Numbered from the stretch's first letter, positions 38,678 to 48,990 are shown. The stretch is DNA of 64,000 nucleotides from Photobacterium kishitanii (GCF_003026355.1 NZ_PYON01000004.1:186001-250000); one strand, 5' to 3'. A program made the numbers and translations. The notes: generated from the letters alone by a model not told the origin.

Positions 38678-39916
38678 GTGTCTAAGCGTCGTGTAGTTGT
38701 AACTGGCATGGGTATGCTTACCCCGGTTGGTAATTCTGTTGAATCTTCTTGGAAAGCTTTACAGTCTGGCATTAGTGGTATCAGTACCATCCAACATTTT
38801 GATGCAAGCGCATTTGCTACTCAATTTGCCGGAATGATCAAAGACTTCAATTGCGAAGATTACATGTCTAAGAAAGATGCACGCAAAATGGATTTATTTA
38901 TCCAATACGGCGTTGCAGCTGGCGTACAAGCATTCAAAGATTCTGGTTTTGAAGTTACTGAAGAAAATGCACCACGTATCGGTGTTGCTATTGGTTCTGG
39001 TATTGGTGGTTTAGGCTTAATTGAAGCTGGCCATCAAACTTTGATCGACAAAGGACCACGAAAAATCAGTCCGTTCTTTGTACCATCAACAATTGTTAAT
39101 ATGATCGCTGGCCACATGTCAATCATGTATGGTCTACGTGGTCCAAATATCGCTATTTCAACAGCGTGTACGACAGGCCTTCATAACATTGGCCATGCTG
39201 CACGTATGATTGCGTACGGCGATGCTGACGCAATGCTAGCAGGTGGTGCAGAAAAAGCATCAACAGAGCTAGGCATGGGCGGCTTTGCTGCTGCGAAAGC
39301 ATTATCAACCCGTAATGATGATCCTCAAGCCGCTTCTCGTCCATGGGATAAAGATCGCGATGGTTTCGTATTAGGCGATGGCGCTGGCGTAATCATGCTA
39401 GAAGAGTACGAACACGCAAAAGCACGTGGCGCTAAGATTTATGCTGAGCTTGTTGGCTTTGGTATGAGTGGTGACGCTTATCACATGACTTCACCAAGTG
39501 CAGATGGCTCTGGTGGTGCGTTAGCAATGGAAGCATGTATTCGCGATGCGGGTATCAATGCTGATCTGATTGGCTATATTAACGCTCACGGCACATCAAC
39601 CCCTGCTGGTGATAAAGCTGAAACATTAGGTATTAAACGCGCTATGGGTGCGGCTGTTGATAATGTTATGGTGTCATCAACTAAATCAATGACTGGTCAC
39701 TTGTTAGGTGCTGCAGGTTCTGTTGAATCAATCATTACTATTCTAAGCTTGGTTGATCAAGTCGTACCGCCGACAATTAACTTGGATAATCCAGGTGAAG
39801 GTTGTGATCTTGATTATGTTCCAGGTGAAGCGCGTCAAGCTAACCTAGAATATGCATTATGTAACTCATTCGGTTTTGGCGGCACTAACGGTTCGCTATT
39901 GTTTAAGAAGATTTAA
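38678..39916 (+). CDS. fabF: 3-oxoacyl-[ACP] synthase II (FabF)
   Basis: 412 residues; elongates acyl-ACP and controls the palmitoleate to cis-vaccenate ratio with temperature. The active Cys lies in [14 protein letters not shown] (about 164); the two His are in NAHGTSTP and [12 protein letters not shown]. The GTG at 38678 gives the conserved start [11 protein letters not shown] and follows a CCCGGAGAAA ribosome binding site. Confidence 0.97.
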   Translation: MSKRRVVVTGMGMLTPVGNSVESSWKALQSGISGISTIQHFDASAFATQFAGMIKDFNCEDYMSKKDARKMDLFIQYGVAAGVQAFKDSGFEVTEENAPRIGVAIGSGIGGLGLIEAGHQTLIDKGPRKISPFFVPSTIVNMIAGHMSIMYGLRGPNIAISTACTTGLHNIGHAARMIAYGDADAMLAGGAEKASTELGMGGFAAAKALSTRNDDPQAASRPWDKDRDGFVLGDGAGVIMLEEYEHAKARGAKIYAELVGFGMSGDAYHMTSPSADGSGGALAMEACIRDAGINADLIGYINAHGTSTPAGDKAETLGIKRAMGAAVDNVMVSSTKSMTGHLLGAAGSVESIITILSLVDQVVPPTINLDNPGEGCDLDYVPGEARQANLEYALCNSFGFGGTNGSLLFKKI

Positions 39917-39965
39917 TTCGATTCTTGTGTCTTGAGTAATAAGTGCTATAACCTGATATAATTAG

Positions 39966-39999
39966 ATAGCCTGATATTTCGATATCGGGCTATTTTTTT
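39966..39999 (+). terminator. Terminator after fabF
   Basis: ATAGCCTGATAT-TTCG-ATATCGGGCTAT (one T-G pair) followed by seven Ts. Confidence 0.86.
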
Positions 40000-40021
40000 A
40001 GCTGTGAAAAAGGGAATTATA

Positions 40022-40831
40022 ATGGCTTCAGTCAATGGTTGTGAGCAACAGAGACTTGCTATCACAGATAGAGCGACGCAATACGGTGATGGTTGTTTTA
40101 CTACGATGTTGGTTGAGCAACAACAGATCCAACTGTGGTCATTACATTTAGCCCGTTTAGAACAGAGTTTACAGCGGTTGGCGATTGCTGCACCAGATTG
40201 GCAGCAGGTATATACTGATGCCGCAGCACTAGCACTGAAATATCCGCACAAAGGCGGTATTAAAATATTAGTCAGCCGTGGTAGTGGTGGTCGAGGTTAT
40301 AATCCTATTGGCTGTAATGATACTCAAGTAATTATTACCCATTTTGAGTGGCCATTACATTATCAGCAATGGCAACAACAAGGGATTATGTTAGGGGTGT
40401 GCCAGCAGCGAATGGGTAATAGTCCTATGCTTGCAGGAATGAAGCACTTAAATCGCCTTGAGCAAGTATTGTTGAAACAAGAAATTGAAACTGCAGGCTG
40501 GGTGGATGCAATTGCATTAGATTGCGATGAGCGCGTAATTGAAACTACGGTTGCAAATCTGTTTTGGCGTCACGGCAATACTGTATATACTCCTGCTCTA
40601 CAGCGTGCTGGTGTTGCGGGGGTTATGCGGCAACATGTTCTTAATCTGCTTGATGAGCTTAATTATGATTATCAGGTAGGAGATTTTGAGCTTGTTTCGT
40701 TACTAGCTGCTGATGAAGTTTTTATTACTAATGCACTGATGACGTTAGTGCCTGTAAATCAAATACACACCACACAATATTGTGAACGTACAATGTTCAA
40801 AACACTATGGAAGAGGTTACATTCGTGCTAA
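40022..40831 (+). CDS. pabC: Aminodeoxychorismate lyase (PabC)
   Basis: 269 residues (E. coli 269). Fold-type IV PLP enzyme that splits 4-amino-4-deoxychorismate into p-aminobenzoate and pyruvate for folate. RATQYGDGCFTT near the start, SRGSGGRGY (about 85-93), and the PLP Lys141 in GMKHLNRLEQ are present. I start at the ATG 40022, preceded by AAGGGAA; the GTG at 40004 would only add unconserved residues. It overlaps mltG by 7 bases, a conserved order. Confidence 0.95.
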   Translation: MASVNGCEQQRLAITDRATQYGDGCFTTMLVEQQQIQLWSLHLARLEQSLQRLAIAAPDWQQVYTDAAALALKYPHKGGIKILVSRGSGGRGYNPIGCNDTQVIITHFEWPLHYQQWQQQGIMLGVCQQRMGNSPMLAGMKHLNRLEQVLLKQEIETAGWVDAIALDCDERVIETTVANLFWRHGNTVYTPALQRAGVAGVMRQHVLNLLDELNYDYQVGDFELVSLLAADEVFITNALMTLVPVNQIHTTQYCERTMFKTLWKRLHSC

Positions 40832-41841
40832 AGAAGTTGATTATTGTGATGTTCATGTTGGGCTTGTTAACAGCAAGTGCAGCGGGTTGGGGCTTTTTTC
40901 AAGTTAAATCTACGCTTGATAAACCTGTACTTATTGAACAACAAACGTTTATTACTGTGAAGTCAGGAACATCTTTCCGTGGATTATTAGCCCAGTTAAG
41001 TAATAAAAAAATTATTACTTTATCACCATGGCTACGGTGGGTGGGGTATTTAGAACCGACATTAACAGATATTAAAGCGGGCACTTATGCGATAAAACCT
41101 CAAGAAACATTGCATTCAGTGTTGGAAATGATCACCGAAGGTAAAGAATACCAATATGCGATCACGCTTGTCGACGGTGAGCGTTTTAGTGAGTGGCGTC
41201 AGTTACTACAAACAAATCCGAATTTAACCCATACCACTGATGATATGACTCAGCAGCAAATTGGCACAGCGGTTGGGATTGATAATGATAAGATTGAAGG
41301 TTATTTCTTACCTAATACCTATCATTTTACCGCTGGAACGAGCGATATCAGTATCTTAAAGCGTGCTCATACTGCGATGATGAAAGAATTAGATATCGCA
41401 TGGCAGCAACGTGAAAAAGATTTGCCATTAAAGACCCCTTATCAAGTCCTGATCATGGCATCGATCATTGAAAAAGAAACTGCAGTTGCGAGTGAACGTG
41501 GTTTAGTTGCATCAGTCTTTATGAATCGTTTACGGGCTAATATGCCGTTACAGACTGATCCTACGGTTATTTACGGTATGGGTGATAAGTATGATGGTAA
41601 TATCACTAAAAAAGATTTGCGTACGCCAACGGCTTACAACACTTATACCATGCGTGGTTTGCCGCCAACACCGATAGCCATGCCAAGTAAGGCATCTATT
41701 ATGGCTGCAGTTGATCCTGACAACAGTGATTATTATTATTTTGTTGCAGATGGTAAAGGCGGCCACAAATTTTCAACTACGTTAGTCGAGCACAACCGCG
41801 CGGTTCGTGCCTACCTTAAAATATTAAGAACACAGAAATGA
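40825..41841 (+). CDS. mltG: Endolytic peptidoglycan transglycosylase MltG
   Basis: 338 residues from the GTG at 40825. One N-terminal membrane anchor ([21 protein letters not shown]), a LysM-like region, then the YceG catalytic domain with the Glu in [15 protein letters not shown] at about 216, and [30 protein letters not shown]. It cuts glycan strands near the membrane and so sets their length. GTG 40825 has AGAGG 8 bases upstream; the in-frame ATG at 40807 lies deeper in pabC. Overlaps tmk by ATGA. Confidence 0.94.
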   Translation: MLKKLIIVMFMLGLLTASAAGWGFFQVKSTLDKPVLIEQQTFITVKSGTSFRGLLAQLSNKKIITLSPWLRWVGYLEPTLTDIKAGTYAIKPQETLHSVLEMITEGKEYQYAITLVDGERFSEWRQLLQTNPNLTHTTDDMTQQQIGTAVGIDNDKIEGYFLPNTYHFTAGTSDISILKRAHTAMMKELDIAWQQREKDLPLKTPYQVLIMASIIEKETAVASERGLVASVFMNRLRANMPLQTDPTVIYGMGDKYDGNITKKDLRTPTAYNTYTMRGLPPTPIAMPSKASIMAAVDPDNSDYYYFVADGKGGHKFSTTLVEHNRAVRAYLKILRTQK

Positions 41842-42467
41842 TCGGTAAATTTATTGTCATCGAAGGCCTTGAAGGGGCTGGTAAAAGTACAGCGATTGCA
41901 CAAGTTATAGCGACACTAGCTCAGCATGGTATTGAAAATCCGCAATCGACACGCGAACCTGGCGGCACCCCGCTAGCAGAGCAAATGCGCGCTTTGGTTA
42001 AGCAAGGACATCCTGATGAGCCTTTAACGGATATGGCTGAATTGTTATTGCTTTATGCGGCAAGAATTCAATTAGTCGATAATGTGATTAAGCCAGCCCT
42101 TGCCGAAGGACGGTGGGTGGTTGGTGATCGCCATGATATGTCATCACAAGCCTACCAAGGTGGCGGTCGTGGTTTTGATCAAACATTAATGGAAAATTTA
42201 CGTGATACCGTACTTGGCGATTTTCGTCCTGATCTGACTATTTATATGGATATTGATCCGGTACTAGGCTTACAGCGTGCCCGTGGCCGTGGTGAGTTAG
42301 ATCGTATAGAGCAAATGGATATCGCTTTTTTTGAGCGTGCCCGTGAGCGATTTTTAGCATTATGTAATAATCAACCTAATGTAATTATTATTGATGCGAG
42401 CCAAACATTGACACAAGTTACCGCCGATTTAACCCAAGCATTGCAGTCTTGGTTGGAGCAACAATAA
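41838..42467 (+). CDS. tmk: Thymidylate kinase
   Basis: 209 residues. Phosphorylates dTMP to dTDP. P-loop GLEGAGKST at 10-18, then the DR(Y/H) loop as [18 protein letters not shown] and the lid [10 protein letters not shown], typical of the E. coli type with Arg in the lid. The ATG overlaps the mltG stop (ATGA), implying coupled translation. Confidence 0.97.
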   Translation: MIGKFIVIEGLEGAGKSTAIAQVIATLAQHGIENPQSTREPGGTPLAEQMRALVKQGHPDEPLTDMAELLLLYAARIQLVDNVIKPALAEGRWVVGDRHDMSSQAYQGGGRGFDQTLMENLRDTVLGDFRPDLTIYMDIDPVLGLQRARGRGELDRIEQMDIAFFERARERFLALCNNQPNVIIIDASQTLTQVTADLTQALQSWLEQQ

Positions 42468-42469
42468 TA

Positions 42470-43432
42470 ATGATATATCCATGGCAACAAACTTTGTGGC
42501 ACAACTGGCAGCAGTTGCTTGAGCAACGACGTTTACACCATGCTATTTTGTTATTAGCGGCAAAGGGTAGTGGACGTGGTGTACTAGCTCGACAATTATC
42601 TAAAACCGTACTATGCCAAAATTCACAAGTTGAACCTTGTGATGTTTGTCATAGCTGTAAATTATTTGATGCAGAAAACCATCCAGACTTTCATGTCATT
42701 AAGCCTGAACAAGATGGTAAGCAAATTGGTGTTGATGCTGTACGACAATGTAATCGTTGGGCAGTAGAAACCTCACACTTAAATGGCCAACGGGTTATTT
42801 TAATTGAGCACGCTGATGCATTAGGTGAAGCTGGTGCCAATGCGATATTAAAAACATTAGAAGAGCCGCCTGCTGGATGTCAGTTTATTCTGACAGCACA
42901 AAGCTTAGATCGGTTATTACCGACGGTGGTGAGCCGTTGTAATAAATGGCGGTTAAATCCACCCGATGAAGCAAATGTTAAAAATTGGGTTGAAAGTCAG
43001 CTGCAGCAGTCTATTTTATTAGAAAGTGTACGACTTAATAATGGCGCACCCTTAGCAACCTTAGCTTTTATTGAAAGTGGGTTAGATATACGTTACGGCC
43101 ATTTGGTAACTGCATTTACAGCGTTTGTGCAACCGCCCCATATCGGTATTTATGATGTAGCGGCGATGTGTAGCGCCGATGGTATTGTGACGTTGCAATT
43201 ATTAAGTTACTTTTTAGTTGATTGCTTAAAATGGCAGCAAGGGGTAACCCAGTATCTTGTTCACCAAGAGTCGTTGCCAGCAGTTGAAGCTATTGCAGCT
43301 ACAATACCAACAGCGCTGCTGTTAGAACAAATACGTAATATTAATAACTTACATCGTCAATTAGCCAAACATACAGGGCTAAATATTGAGTTGTTAGTTG
43401 TTGAATGGTTAACTGGGTTTATTGGTAAGTGA
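42470..43432 (+). CDS. holB: DNA polymerase III delta' subunit (HolB)
   Basis: 320 residues. Part of the clamp loader. N-terminal MIYPWQQ matches E. coli (YPWLRP). The zinc knuckle CDVCHSC plus an upstream Cys is present; the sensor region NAILKTLEEPP is conserved. The P-loop is degenerate (AAKGSGRGVLA), as normal for delta', which does not bind ATP productively. The ATG at 42470 follows the tmk stop by two bases; the GGAG lies inside tmk. Confidence 0.94.
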   Translation: MIYPWQQTLWHNWQQLLEQRRLHHAILLLAAKGSGRGVLARQLSKTVLCQNSQVEPCDVCHSCKLFDAENHPDFHVIKPEQDGKQIGVDAVRQCNRWAVETSHLNGQRVILIEHADALGEAGANAILKTLEEPPAGCQFILTAQSLDRLLPTVVSRCNKWRLNPPDEANVKNWVESQLQQSILLESVRLNNGAPLATLAFIESGLDIRYGHLVTAFTAFVQPPHIGIYDVAAMCSADGIVTLQLLSYFLVDCLKWQQGVTQYLVHQESLPAVEAIAATIPTALLLEQIRNINNLHRQLAKHTGLNIELLVVEWLTGFIGK

Positions 43433-43500
43433 TCTCAGTCAATAACAATGTACCATCGCTGTTATGAAATGAAGAATTAGAATAAACAAGAGGAAAGCCT

Positions 43501-44277
43501 GTGTTAGTCGATTCACATTGTCATCTTGATAAACTTGATTATGACAAATTACATACAGGGATTGATGATGTATTAAATAAGGCCAAGGAACGTGGCGTTG
43601 AATATTTTCTGTCAGTAGGGGTTACATTAGCCGCTTTTCCTAAAATGATGGAAATGATTGCACCTTACGATAACGTATTTGCATCATGTGGTATTCATCC
43701 ATTAGATGTTGAGTCAGGTTATGACTCTGAGCAATTTAAAGCCTATGCTCGCCATGAAAAAGTGGTCGCGATTGGTGAAACGGGTCTTGATTACCACTAT
43801 CAGCCTGAGACTGCTGAATTACAGCAAAAATTGTTTCGTGAGCAAGCGCGTGTTGCGGTGGAATTAAATAAGCCGTTGATTATTCACACTCGTATGGCAC
43901 GTGAAGATACAATGCGTATTTTACGTGAAGAAGGCGCAGAGAAGTGTGGCGGTGTATTACACTGCTTTACTGAAGATTTAGATATGGCATTAGCAGCAAT
44001 TGAGCTAGGCTTCTATATCTCAATTTCAGGTATTGTGACGTTCAATACTGCGAGTGATTTGAAGAATGTAGTAAGTAAGTTACCGCTAGATCGCTTATTA
44101 GTTGAAACAGATTCACCCTTCTTAGCCCCAATTCCCTACCGTGGTAAGCAAAATCAACCAGCTTATACTCGTGAAGTTGCTCAATATATTGCGTTATTAA
44201 AAGGCATATCTGTTGAGGAAGTGGAGCAAGCAACCACTAAAAACTTCTTTACGTTGTTTTCATTAGCGAAACAGTAA
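43501..44277 (+). CDS. ycfH: TatD-family metal-dependent hydrolase YcfH
   Basis: 258 residues (E. coli YcfH 265). The metal ligands begin with DSHCHLD (His6, His8), then GETGLDYHY, a His in IIHTRMA, VLHCFTED and ETDSPFLAP. The family are 3'-5' exonucleases or D-aminoacyl hydrolases; the function of YcfH is not settled. GTG start at 43501 with GAGGAAAG upstream. It closes the pabC-mltG-tmk-holB cluster, as in E. coli. Confidence 0.94.
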   Translation: MLVDSHCHLDKLDYDKLHTGIDDVLNKAKERGVEYFLSVGVTLAAFPKMMEMIAPYDNVFASCGIHPLDVESGYDSEQFKAYARHEKVVAIGETGLDYHYQPETAELQQKLFREQARVAVELNKPLIIHTRMAREDTMRILREEGAEKCGGVLHCFTEDLDMALAAIELGFYISISGIVTFNTASDLKNVVSKLPLDRLLVETDSPFLAPIPYRGKQNQPAYTREVAQYIALLKGISVEEVEQATTKNFFTLFSLAKQ

Positions 44278-44299
44278 CAGCTATTGTTGATATGACATT

Positions 44300-44328
44300 A
44301 AAAGAGAAGCTTCGGCTTCTCTTTTTTG
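44300..44328 (+). terminator. Terminator after ycfH
   Basis: AAAGAGAAGC-TTCG-GCTTCTCTTT perfect 10-bp stem, then TTT. Confidence 0.9.
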
Positions 44329-44941
44329 TTGGTAATAGATTTAGAGAGAGAAAGTAAAATCGTACCGAAATGAATGATATTAATTTTTACAAAAGTAACA
44401 CAGTCTTTATACTTTTAATCGACGGGAAAGATCTGTCTAAATATAGATATAATTATGTAATCATTTTTATACTGTTTTTAATTATTATGTCGTTTTTTTA
44501 ATCACATATAATAGTCATATTAGCCAATCGTGTTTATTTCCCATCAATAAGAAAATAGTATTTGTTGTTTTAACTACGTTAAATATTACGCTGTAGCCTA
44601 AATTGTATTATTAATTAAATTATTTGAGTTACATTGTGTTACTTAAGTTTCTTTACTGTAATGAAAGTTTTATTAGAATTACTTTTTTTTAGTTTTATTA
44701 TCAGTAATTTACGGCTCGTAGTTCGATCTATGTGATCAATGTTCTATATTTTGCATGTTATTTAAGTATATTCTGGAAAAATCGGTCAAAAGCGAGCAAT
44801 ATTACTATCGGGGATATACTTGTTGGGAATGCTTTAATCAATTTATTATTACAATTAGCTCAAGTTAAATTTATTAAAGTAGATAAACACGTTATATAAA
44901 TCCTAAATTATACCAATTAAATTAATAACTTATTATATATG

Positions 44942-44972
44942 TACCAGTGAGGGGAGATTATATTCACTGGTA
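44942..44972 (+). promoter_or_regulatory. Hairpin in the PTS IIBC leader
   Basis: TACCAGTGA (44942-44950) and TCACTGGTA (44964-44972) form a perfect 9-bp stem with a 13-base loop containing GGGGAG, 27 bases before the start codon. No T-run follows, so it is not an obvious terminator. The preceding stretch 44331-44941 is very AT-rich and holds a TGTGATC half-site near 44731 that could belong to a CRP box; nothing firmer. Confidence 0.35.
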
Positions 44973-44999
44973 TTTGTTTGGATATAAAGGGTAAAAATC

Positions 45000-46505
45000 A
45001 TGTCGAATGGCAATAAATCTTCAGCAGAAAAGATCCTTGAAGGGATTGGCGGTGCTGGTAACATTAAGTTTCTGACGTGCTGTGCAACGCGTTTACGTTT
45101 TGAATTAAACGATAATTCAATTGTAGATAAAGCCGCATTAGATGCTATTTCTGAAGTAATGGGTTGTGTTCCTCAAAGTGGTGAGCGCTACCAAATTGTT
45201 GTTGGTGGCGGTGTTGCGACGATGCATAGTGCACTGCAACAATTACTGGAACAGAGCAAAGCAAGTGGTAGTGCTGATAACACTGAAACTAAAGCAGCGG
45301 CATCAAATGATGATGTAAAAGCCTCGCTACGTTCAAGTGGTGTTCGAGGTAAAGTAGCTTGGGTTGATGGTTTCTTTGAGTACCTTTCAGATTCGTTCCG
45401 TCCCATTTTAGGTATTTTACTTGGTGCATCATTAATTATTGCATTATGTGCGGTATTAGATGCGCTACACATTGTTGATTTCCGTGGTGATAAGTCTGCA
45501 GGTTGGGTTTTTGTCGATTCAATGTGGCATTCTGTATTCTACTTCTTGCCAATCATGGTTGCGTATAACGCATCGAAAAAACTTAAGGTTGACCCTTGGT
45601 TAGGTGCGGCGATCATGGGTGCATTAATGACACCTGATTTCCAAAAGCTAACATCGCTAGCATCTACATCATCAATTAAAGATGCAACACTAGGTACTGT
45701 CTCTCACGTCGCTCACGTGTTTGGTTTACCAATGCAGCTTAATGATTACTCTGGTAACGTATTCGTACCGTTGATCATGGTTGCTGTATTAGCGCTTGTT
45801 TACCGCTTCTTAAAGAAAATTATTCCTGAAAACCTACACATGGTATTTGTACCATTCCTTTCTTTGATCATCATGATTCCGCTAACAGCGTTCTTGATTG
45901 GTCCACTAGGTGTATGGATTGGTACTTATTTAGGTCTTGGTTTAGCTTGGTTAAATACGCACGCACCGTTTGTGTTCGCGATTCTAATCCCGTTATTGTA
46001 CCCATTCCTTGTTCCATTGGGTCTACACTGGCCGCTAAACGCACTAATGTTAATGAACATTCAAACGTTAGGTTATGACTTCATTCAAGGCCCTATGGGT
46101 GTGTGGAACTTCGCGTGTTTCGGTGCAACGGCAGGTGTATTGCTGATTTCTCTTCGTGAAAAAGATGCAACAATGCGTCAAACGGCTTCTGGTGCGTTAG
46201 CCGCAGGTCTATTTGGTGGTATTTCAGAGCCATCACTATACGGTATTCACTTACGCTTTAAGAAAGTGTACCCACGCTTACTTGCAGGTTGTTTAGCCGG
46301 TGGTGTTACGCTTGCTGTTCTTAGTTCTATGTACGGCAGTGTTAAAACTCAAGCGTTTGCATTTACGTCACTATTAACGATTCCTGTGTTCCACCCAATG
46401 TGGATTTACGCAGTATCAATCGCGGTTGCTTTTGTTATACCAATGGTACTGATTGTTCTCTTTGATTATCGTACTGCAGAAGAAAAAGCAGAGCATAAAG
46501 AATAA
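45000..46505 (+). CDS. PTS permease, beta-glucoside-type IIBC
   Basis: 501 residues. An N-terminal IIB domain (about 1-85) has the phospho-Cys28 in CCATRLRFEL and GCVPQSGERYQIVVG. A linker rich in Ala/Ser/Asp joins a IIC domain (about 115-490) with 8-10 membrane segments (SFRPILGILLGASLIIALCAV, PLGLHWPLNALMLMN, GGISEPSLYGIHLRFKK with the conserved GISEP). There is no IIA domain, so phosphate probably comes from the soluble Crr-type IIA-Glc, as for sucrose, trehalose or N-acetylmuramate IIBC proteins. Substrate cannot be told. No hydrolase or regulator gene is adjacent. Confidence 0.88.
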   Translation: MSNGNKSSAEKILEGIGGAGNIKFLTCCATRLRFELNDNSIVDKAALDAISEVMGCVPQSGERYQIVVGGGVATMHSALQQLLEQSKASGSADNTETKAAASNDDVKASLRSSGVRGKVAWVDGFFEYLSDSFRPILGILLGASLIIALCAVLDALHIVDFRGDKSAGWVFVDSMWHSVFYFLPIMVAYNASKKLKVDPWLGAAIMGALMTPDFQKLTSLASTSSIKDATLGTVSHVAHVFGLPMQLNDYSGNVFVPLIMVAVLALVYRFLKKIIPENLHMVFVPFLSLIIMIPLTAFLIGPLGVWIGTYLGLGLAWLNTHAPFVFAILIPLLYPFLVPLGLHWPLNALMLMNIQTLGYDFIQGPMGVWNFACFGATAGVLLISLREKDATMRQTASGALAAGLFGGISEPSLYGIHLRFKKVYPRLLAGCLAGGVTLAVLSSMYGSVKTQAFAFTSLLTIPVFHPMWIYAVSIAVAFVIPMVLIVLFDYRTAEEKAEHKE

Positions 46506-46529
46506 GTTTATTTTTATTCATTAATCTAT

Positions 46530-46562
46530 AAATCCCGTGATGAAAATCGCGGGATTTTTTTT
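46530..46562 (+). terminator. Terminator after the IIBC gene
   Basis: AATCCCGTGA-TGAAAA-TCGCGGGATT (one G-U) followed by a long T-tract. Confidence 0.87.
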
Positions 46563-46874
46563 ATCTATAAAATAGCGAGTGCTTAATCTTTGTTATTATC
46601 TTTTGAGATTAGTCTCTGTTCGAGAAGACTGCTATTTTTATAGGTTATCAAAAGTTGAGTATAAACAACCTTAGTAAATGGCCAACGAAAGTATTACTTA
46701 GGGATTATTTTAATAGAAATATTAATTATGGTTTAGGACTTTTTAATTAGAGGATGGGTTTGATTGTTTATTATAATTTATAAATTAAGCGTATGGTTTG
46801 TCAGATTTATTCTATCCAAAGTTAAATATTATATTAATATTACAACTGATTAACAAATATCACTTATTATTCAT

Positions 46875-46897
46875 GTTACATAGGTTACAAAGGTTAC
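46875..46897 (+). repeat. Three GTTAC direct repeats at 9-base spacing
   Basis: GTTAC occurs at 46875, 46884 and 46893 (GTTACATAG, GTTACAAAG, GTTAC). It lies in the AT-rich gap 46563-47196 upstream of the second PTS gene. A TGTGATC half-site near 47009 is the only other recognisable element there. Confidence 0.4.
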
Positions 46898-47196
46898 TTA
46901 TTAGAGATTAAATAAATTGTTTAAAATAGTGCGGTTTTATTGCTTTTATCCTTTGTTATCATTGCGTTATGTTTTATCTGTTATAGTTAAATACATTTGT
47001 TTCATTGTGATCTGTATTATAATTTGAAATTATAATTAATTACTTATTTGTAACTTTGACAGCCATCAAGTTATATTATCCACCGCATTTTATACTAATG
47101 CTCGAAATAGACATTAAAGAAGTGTTAGCAAATGACTACGGGGGTATGTCGCTAATACTTAGTCTTATTTTGAATTTTTATACTCAGGAGCAAGCA

Positions 47197-47307
47197 ATGT
47201 TCACTAACGCAATTACCATTGGTAATTGGAGCTGGTCTCTAACTGCGAAAGTGTTCACCAAATGCTTATTTGTTTTTAAAAATGATTTAGAAAAAAGACG
47301 TAATTAA
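47197..47307 (+). CDS. Small ORF (36 codons) upstream of the PTS IICB gene
   Basis: The ATG at 47197 has a textbook ribosome binding site (CAGGAG at 47185-47190, 6 bases ahead). The peptide starts MFTNAITIGNWSWSL, has a hydrophobic middle (TAKVFTKCLFVF) and a basic end (NDLEKRRN). The stop lies 55 bases before the permease start. An open frame extends back to a TTG at 47056 without a ribosome binding site. It could be a leader peptide or a small membrane-associated regulator of the permease; no family recognised. Confidence 0.45.
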   Translation: MFTNAITIGNWSWSLTAKVFTKCLFVFKNDLEKRRN

Positions 47308-47362
47308 AGTCTTATATTTATTTCATTGACAAGTTTAGAGTCCATCTCAAGGAGAGAAGGTA

Positions 47363-48982
47363 ATGAAAGCCTTTTTTAGTAAGTTATCTCAGGCGGTAAT
47401 GCTACCTATAGCCTTGCTACCAGCTGCTGGTATTATGCTAGGGCTTGGTGGTAGTTTTACTAACCAAAGTATGATTGATGCGTATCAAATTGGTATTTTG
47501 CAAGACGGAACACTTTTAAATAGTTTCCTACAGGTTATGACCGCAGCTGGCGGTATCGTCTTTGCAAACCTACCATTAATGTTCGCACTTGCTATTGCTA
47601 TTGGTTTTGCGCGTGCAGAAAAGGGTGCTGCTGCACTTGCTGCTACGATTGCATACCTTGTAATGAACGTTGCTATTGCAAAAACACTGACTGTTGCGGG
47701 TATGGTTGATACTACCAACAATACTGTTGTGCTAATGGGCAATCATTATGCGGGTGTACTTGCTGATGTACTTGGCATTCATAATACGCTGAGTATGGGT
47801 GTGTTTGGTGGTCTTATTGCTGGTGGTATTACTGTTATACTTCACAATAAATACCATGATATTAAGTTACCTGAATTTTTAGGTTTCTTTGGTGGCGCTC
47901 GTTTCGTACCGATTATTAGTGCATTCTCAGCATTATTCTACGGTATTGTACTAGTATTTGTATGGCCATACATTGGTGCTGCATTTGGTTCTATTGGTGC
48001 AATGCTTGGTGAAATGACAGCTTCTGGTCACGGTTACATTGCTTCGTTTATCTTTGGTATTATCGAACGTGCATTGATCCCTGTTGGTCTACACCATGTG
48101 TTCTATCTTCCACTATGGCAGACAGAGATTGGTGGTACAGCTGAAATCGCAGGTCATGTATACAAGGGTACTCAGAACATTTTCTTTGGCTCTCTAGCTA
48201 ACGGCGATTACTCGCAATTCTCTTCAACTAACTTCATGAGCGGTAAATTTACATTCATGATGTTTGGTTTACCTGCTGCAGCTTACGCAATGTACACTGT
48301 TGCTGATAAAGAAAATAAGAAAGAAGTTGGTGGTTTATTGTTCTCTGTTGCACTAACAGCGTTCCTAACTGGTATTACAGAACCAATTGAATTTACGTTC
48401 TTATTCTTGTCTGCACCTCTTTACTACTTTATTCATGTGCCACTAGCAGGTCTATCATTTATGCTAATGGACTTGTTAAACGTAAAAGTTGGTATGACAT
48501 TCAGTGGTGGCTTCATTGACTTCTCATTGTTTGGTATGTTGCCAGGTCTAACGGGTACTGAAAACCATTGGTATTATATTCCACTACTAGGCCTAATTTA
48601 TGGTCCAGTATACTTCTTATTGTTCCGTTGGTTCATTCTGAAGTATGACATTAAAACTCCAGGCCGTAAGGGTAGTGCTGTTGCTGTTGTTCGCAAGCAA
48701 GATTACCACGCATCAAAAGCTGTTGGCGGTGCAAATGACTCCCAAGCTGATGAGATGATTAACGCTCTAGGTGGCAAAGATAATATCGTTGATGTAGATG
48801 CATGTATTACTCGTTTACGTATCACCGTTAAAAATGGCGATTTAGTAAAAGACAATAAATACTGGACAGAGCATTTAGGTGCAAAAGGTTTAGTGAAGAT
48901 TGGTAATACAGGTATTCAAGCTATCTACGGTGCACAAGCTGCTGGCTTTAAAGCGCAGATTAACGCTAAACTAGGTAAGTAA
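47363..48982 (+). CDS. PTS permease, glucose/maltose-type IICB
   Basis: 539 residues. The IIC domain comes first (about 1-430; KLSQAVMLPIALLPAAGIMLGLG, NLPLMFALAIAIGFA, LPEFLGFFGGARFVPII, GLHHVFYLPLWQTE, TGITEPIEFTFLF), then a IIB domain with the phospho-Cys481 in VDACITRLRITV. This order and the ITEPIEF signature define the glucose/glucosamine/N-acetylglucosamine family; overall it resembles E. coli MalX (530) more than PtsG (477). It lacks IIA. A strong ribosome binding site AAGGAGAGAAGG precedes the ATG. The RDD gene follows by 8 bases and is surely co-transcribed. Confidence 0.88.
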   Translation: MKAFFSKLSQAVMLPIALLPAAGIMLGLGGSFTNQSMIDAYQIGILQDGTLLNSFLQVMTAAGGIVFANLPLMFALAIAIGFARAEKGAAALAATIAYLVMNVAIAKTLTVAGMVDTTNNTVVLMGNHYAGVLADVLGIHNTLSMGVFGGLIAGGITVILHNKYHDIKLPEFLGFFGGARFVPIISAFSALFYGIVLVFVWPYIGAAFGSIGAMLGEMTASGHGYIASFIFGIIERALIPVGLHHVFYLPLWQTEIGGTAEIAGHVYKGTQNIFFGSLANGDYSQFSSTNFMSGKFTFMMFGLPAAAYAMYTVADKENKKEVGGLLFSVALTAFLTGITEPIEFTFLFLSAPLYYFIHVPLAGLSFMLMDLLNVKVGMTFSGGFIDFSLFGMLPGLTGTENHWYYIPLLGLIYGPVYFLLFRWFILKYDIKTPGRKGSAVAVVRKQDYHASKAVGGANDSQADEMINALGGKDNIVDVDACITRLRITVKNGDLVKDNKYWTEHLGAKGLVKIGNTGIQAIYGAQAAGFKAQINAKLGK

Positions 48983-48990
48983 GAACACGA

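Noticed and set aside
44725..47030. CRP sites near 44731 and 47009 upstream of the PTS genes
   Set aside because: Each has one good TGTGATC half and a poor second half; mentioned only as weak half-sites in the relevant entries.
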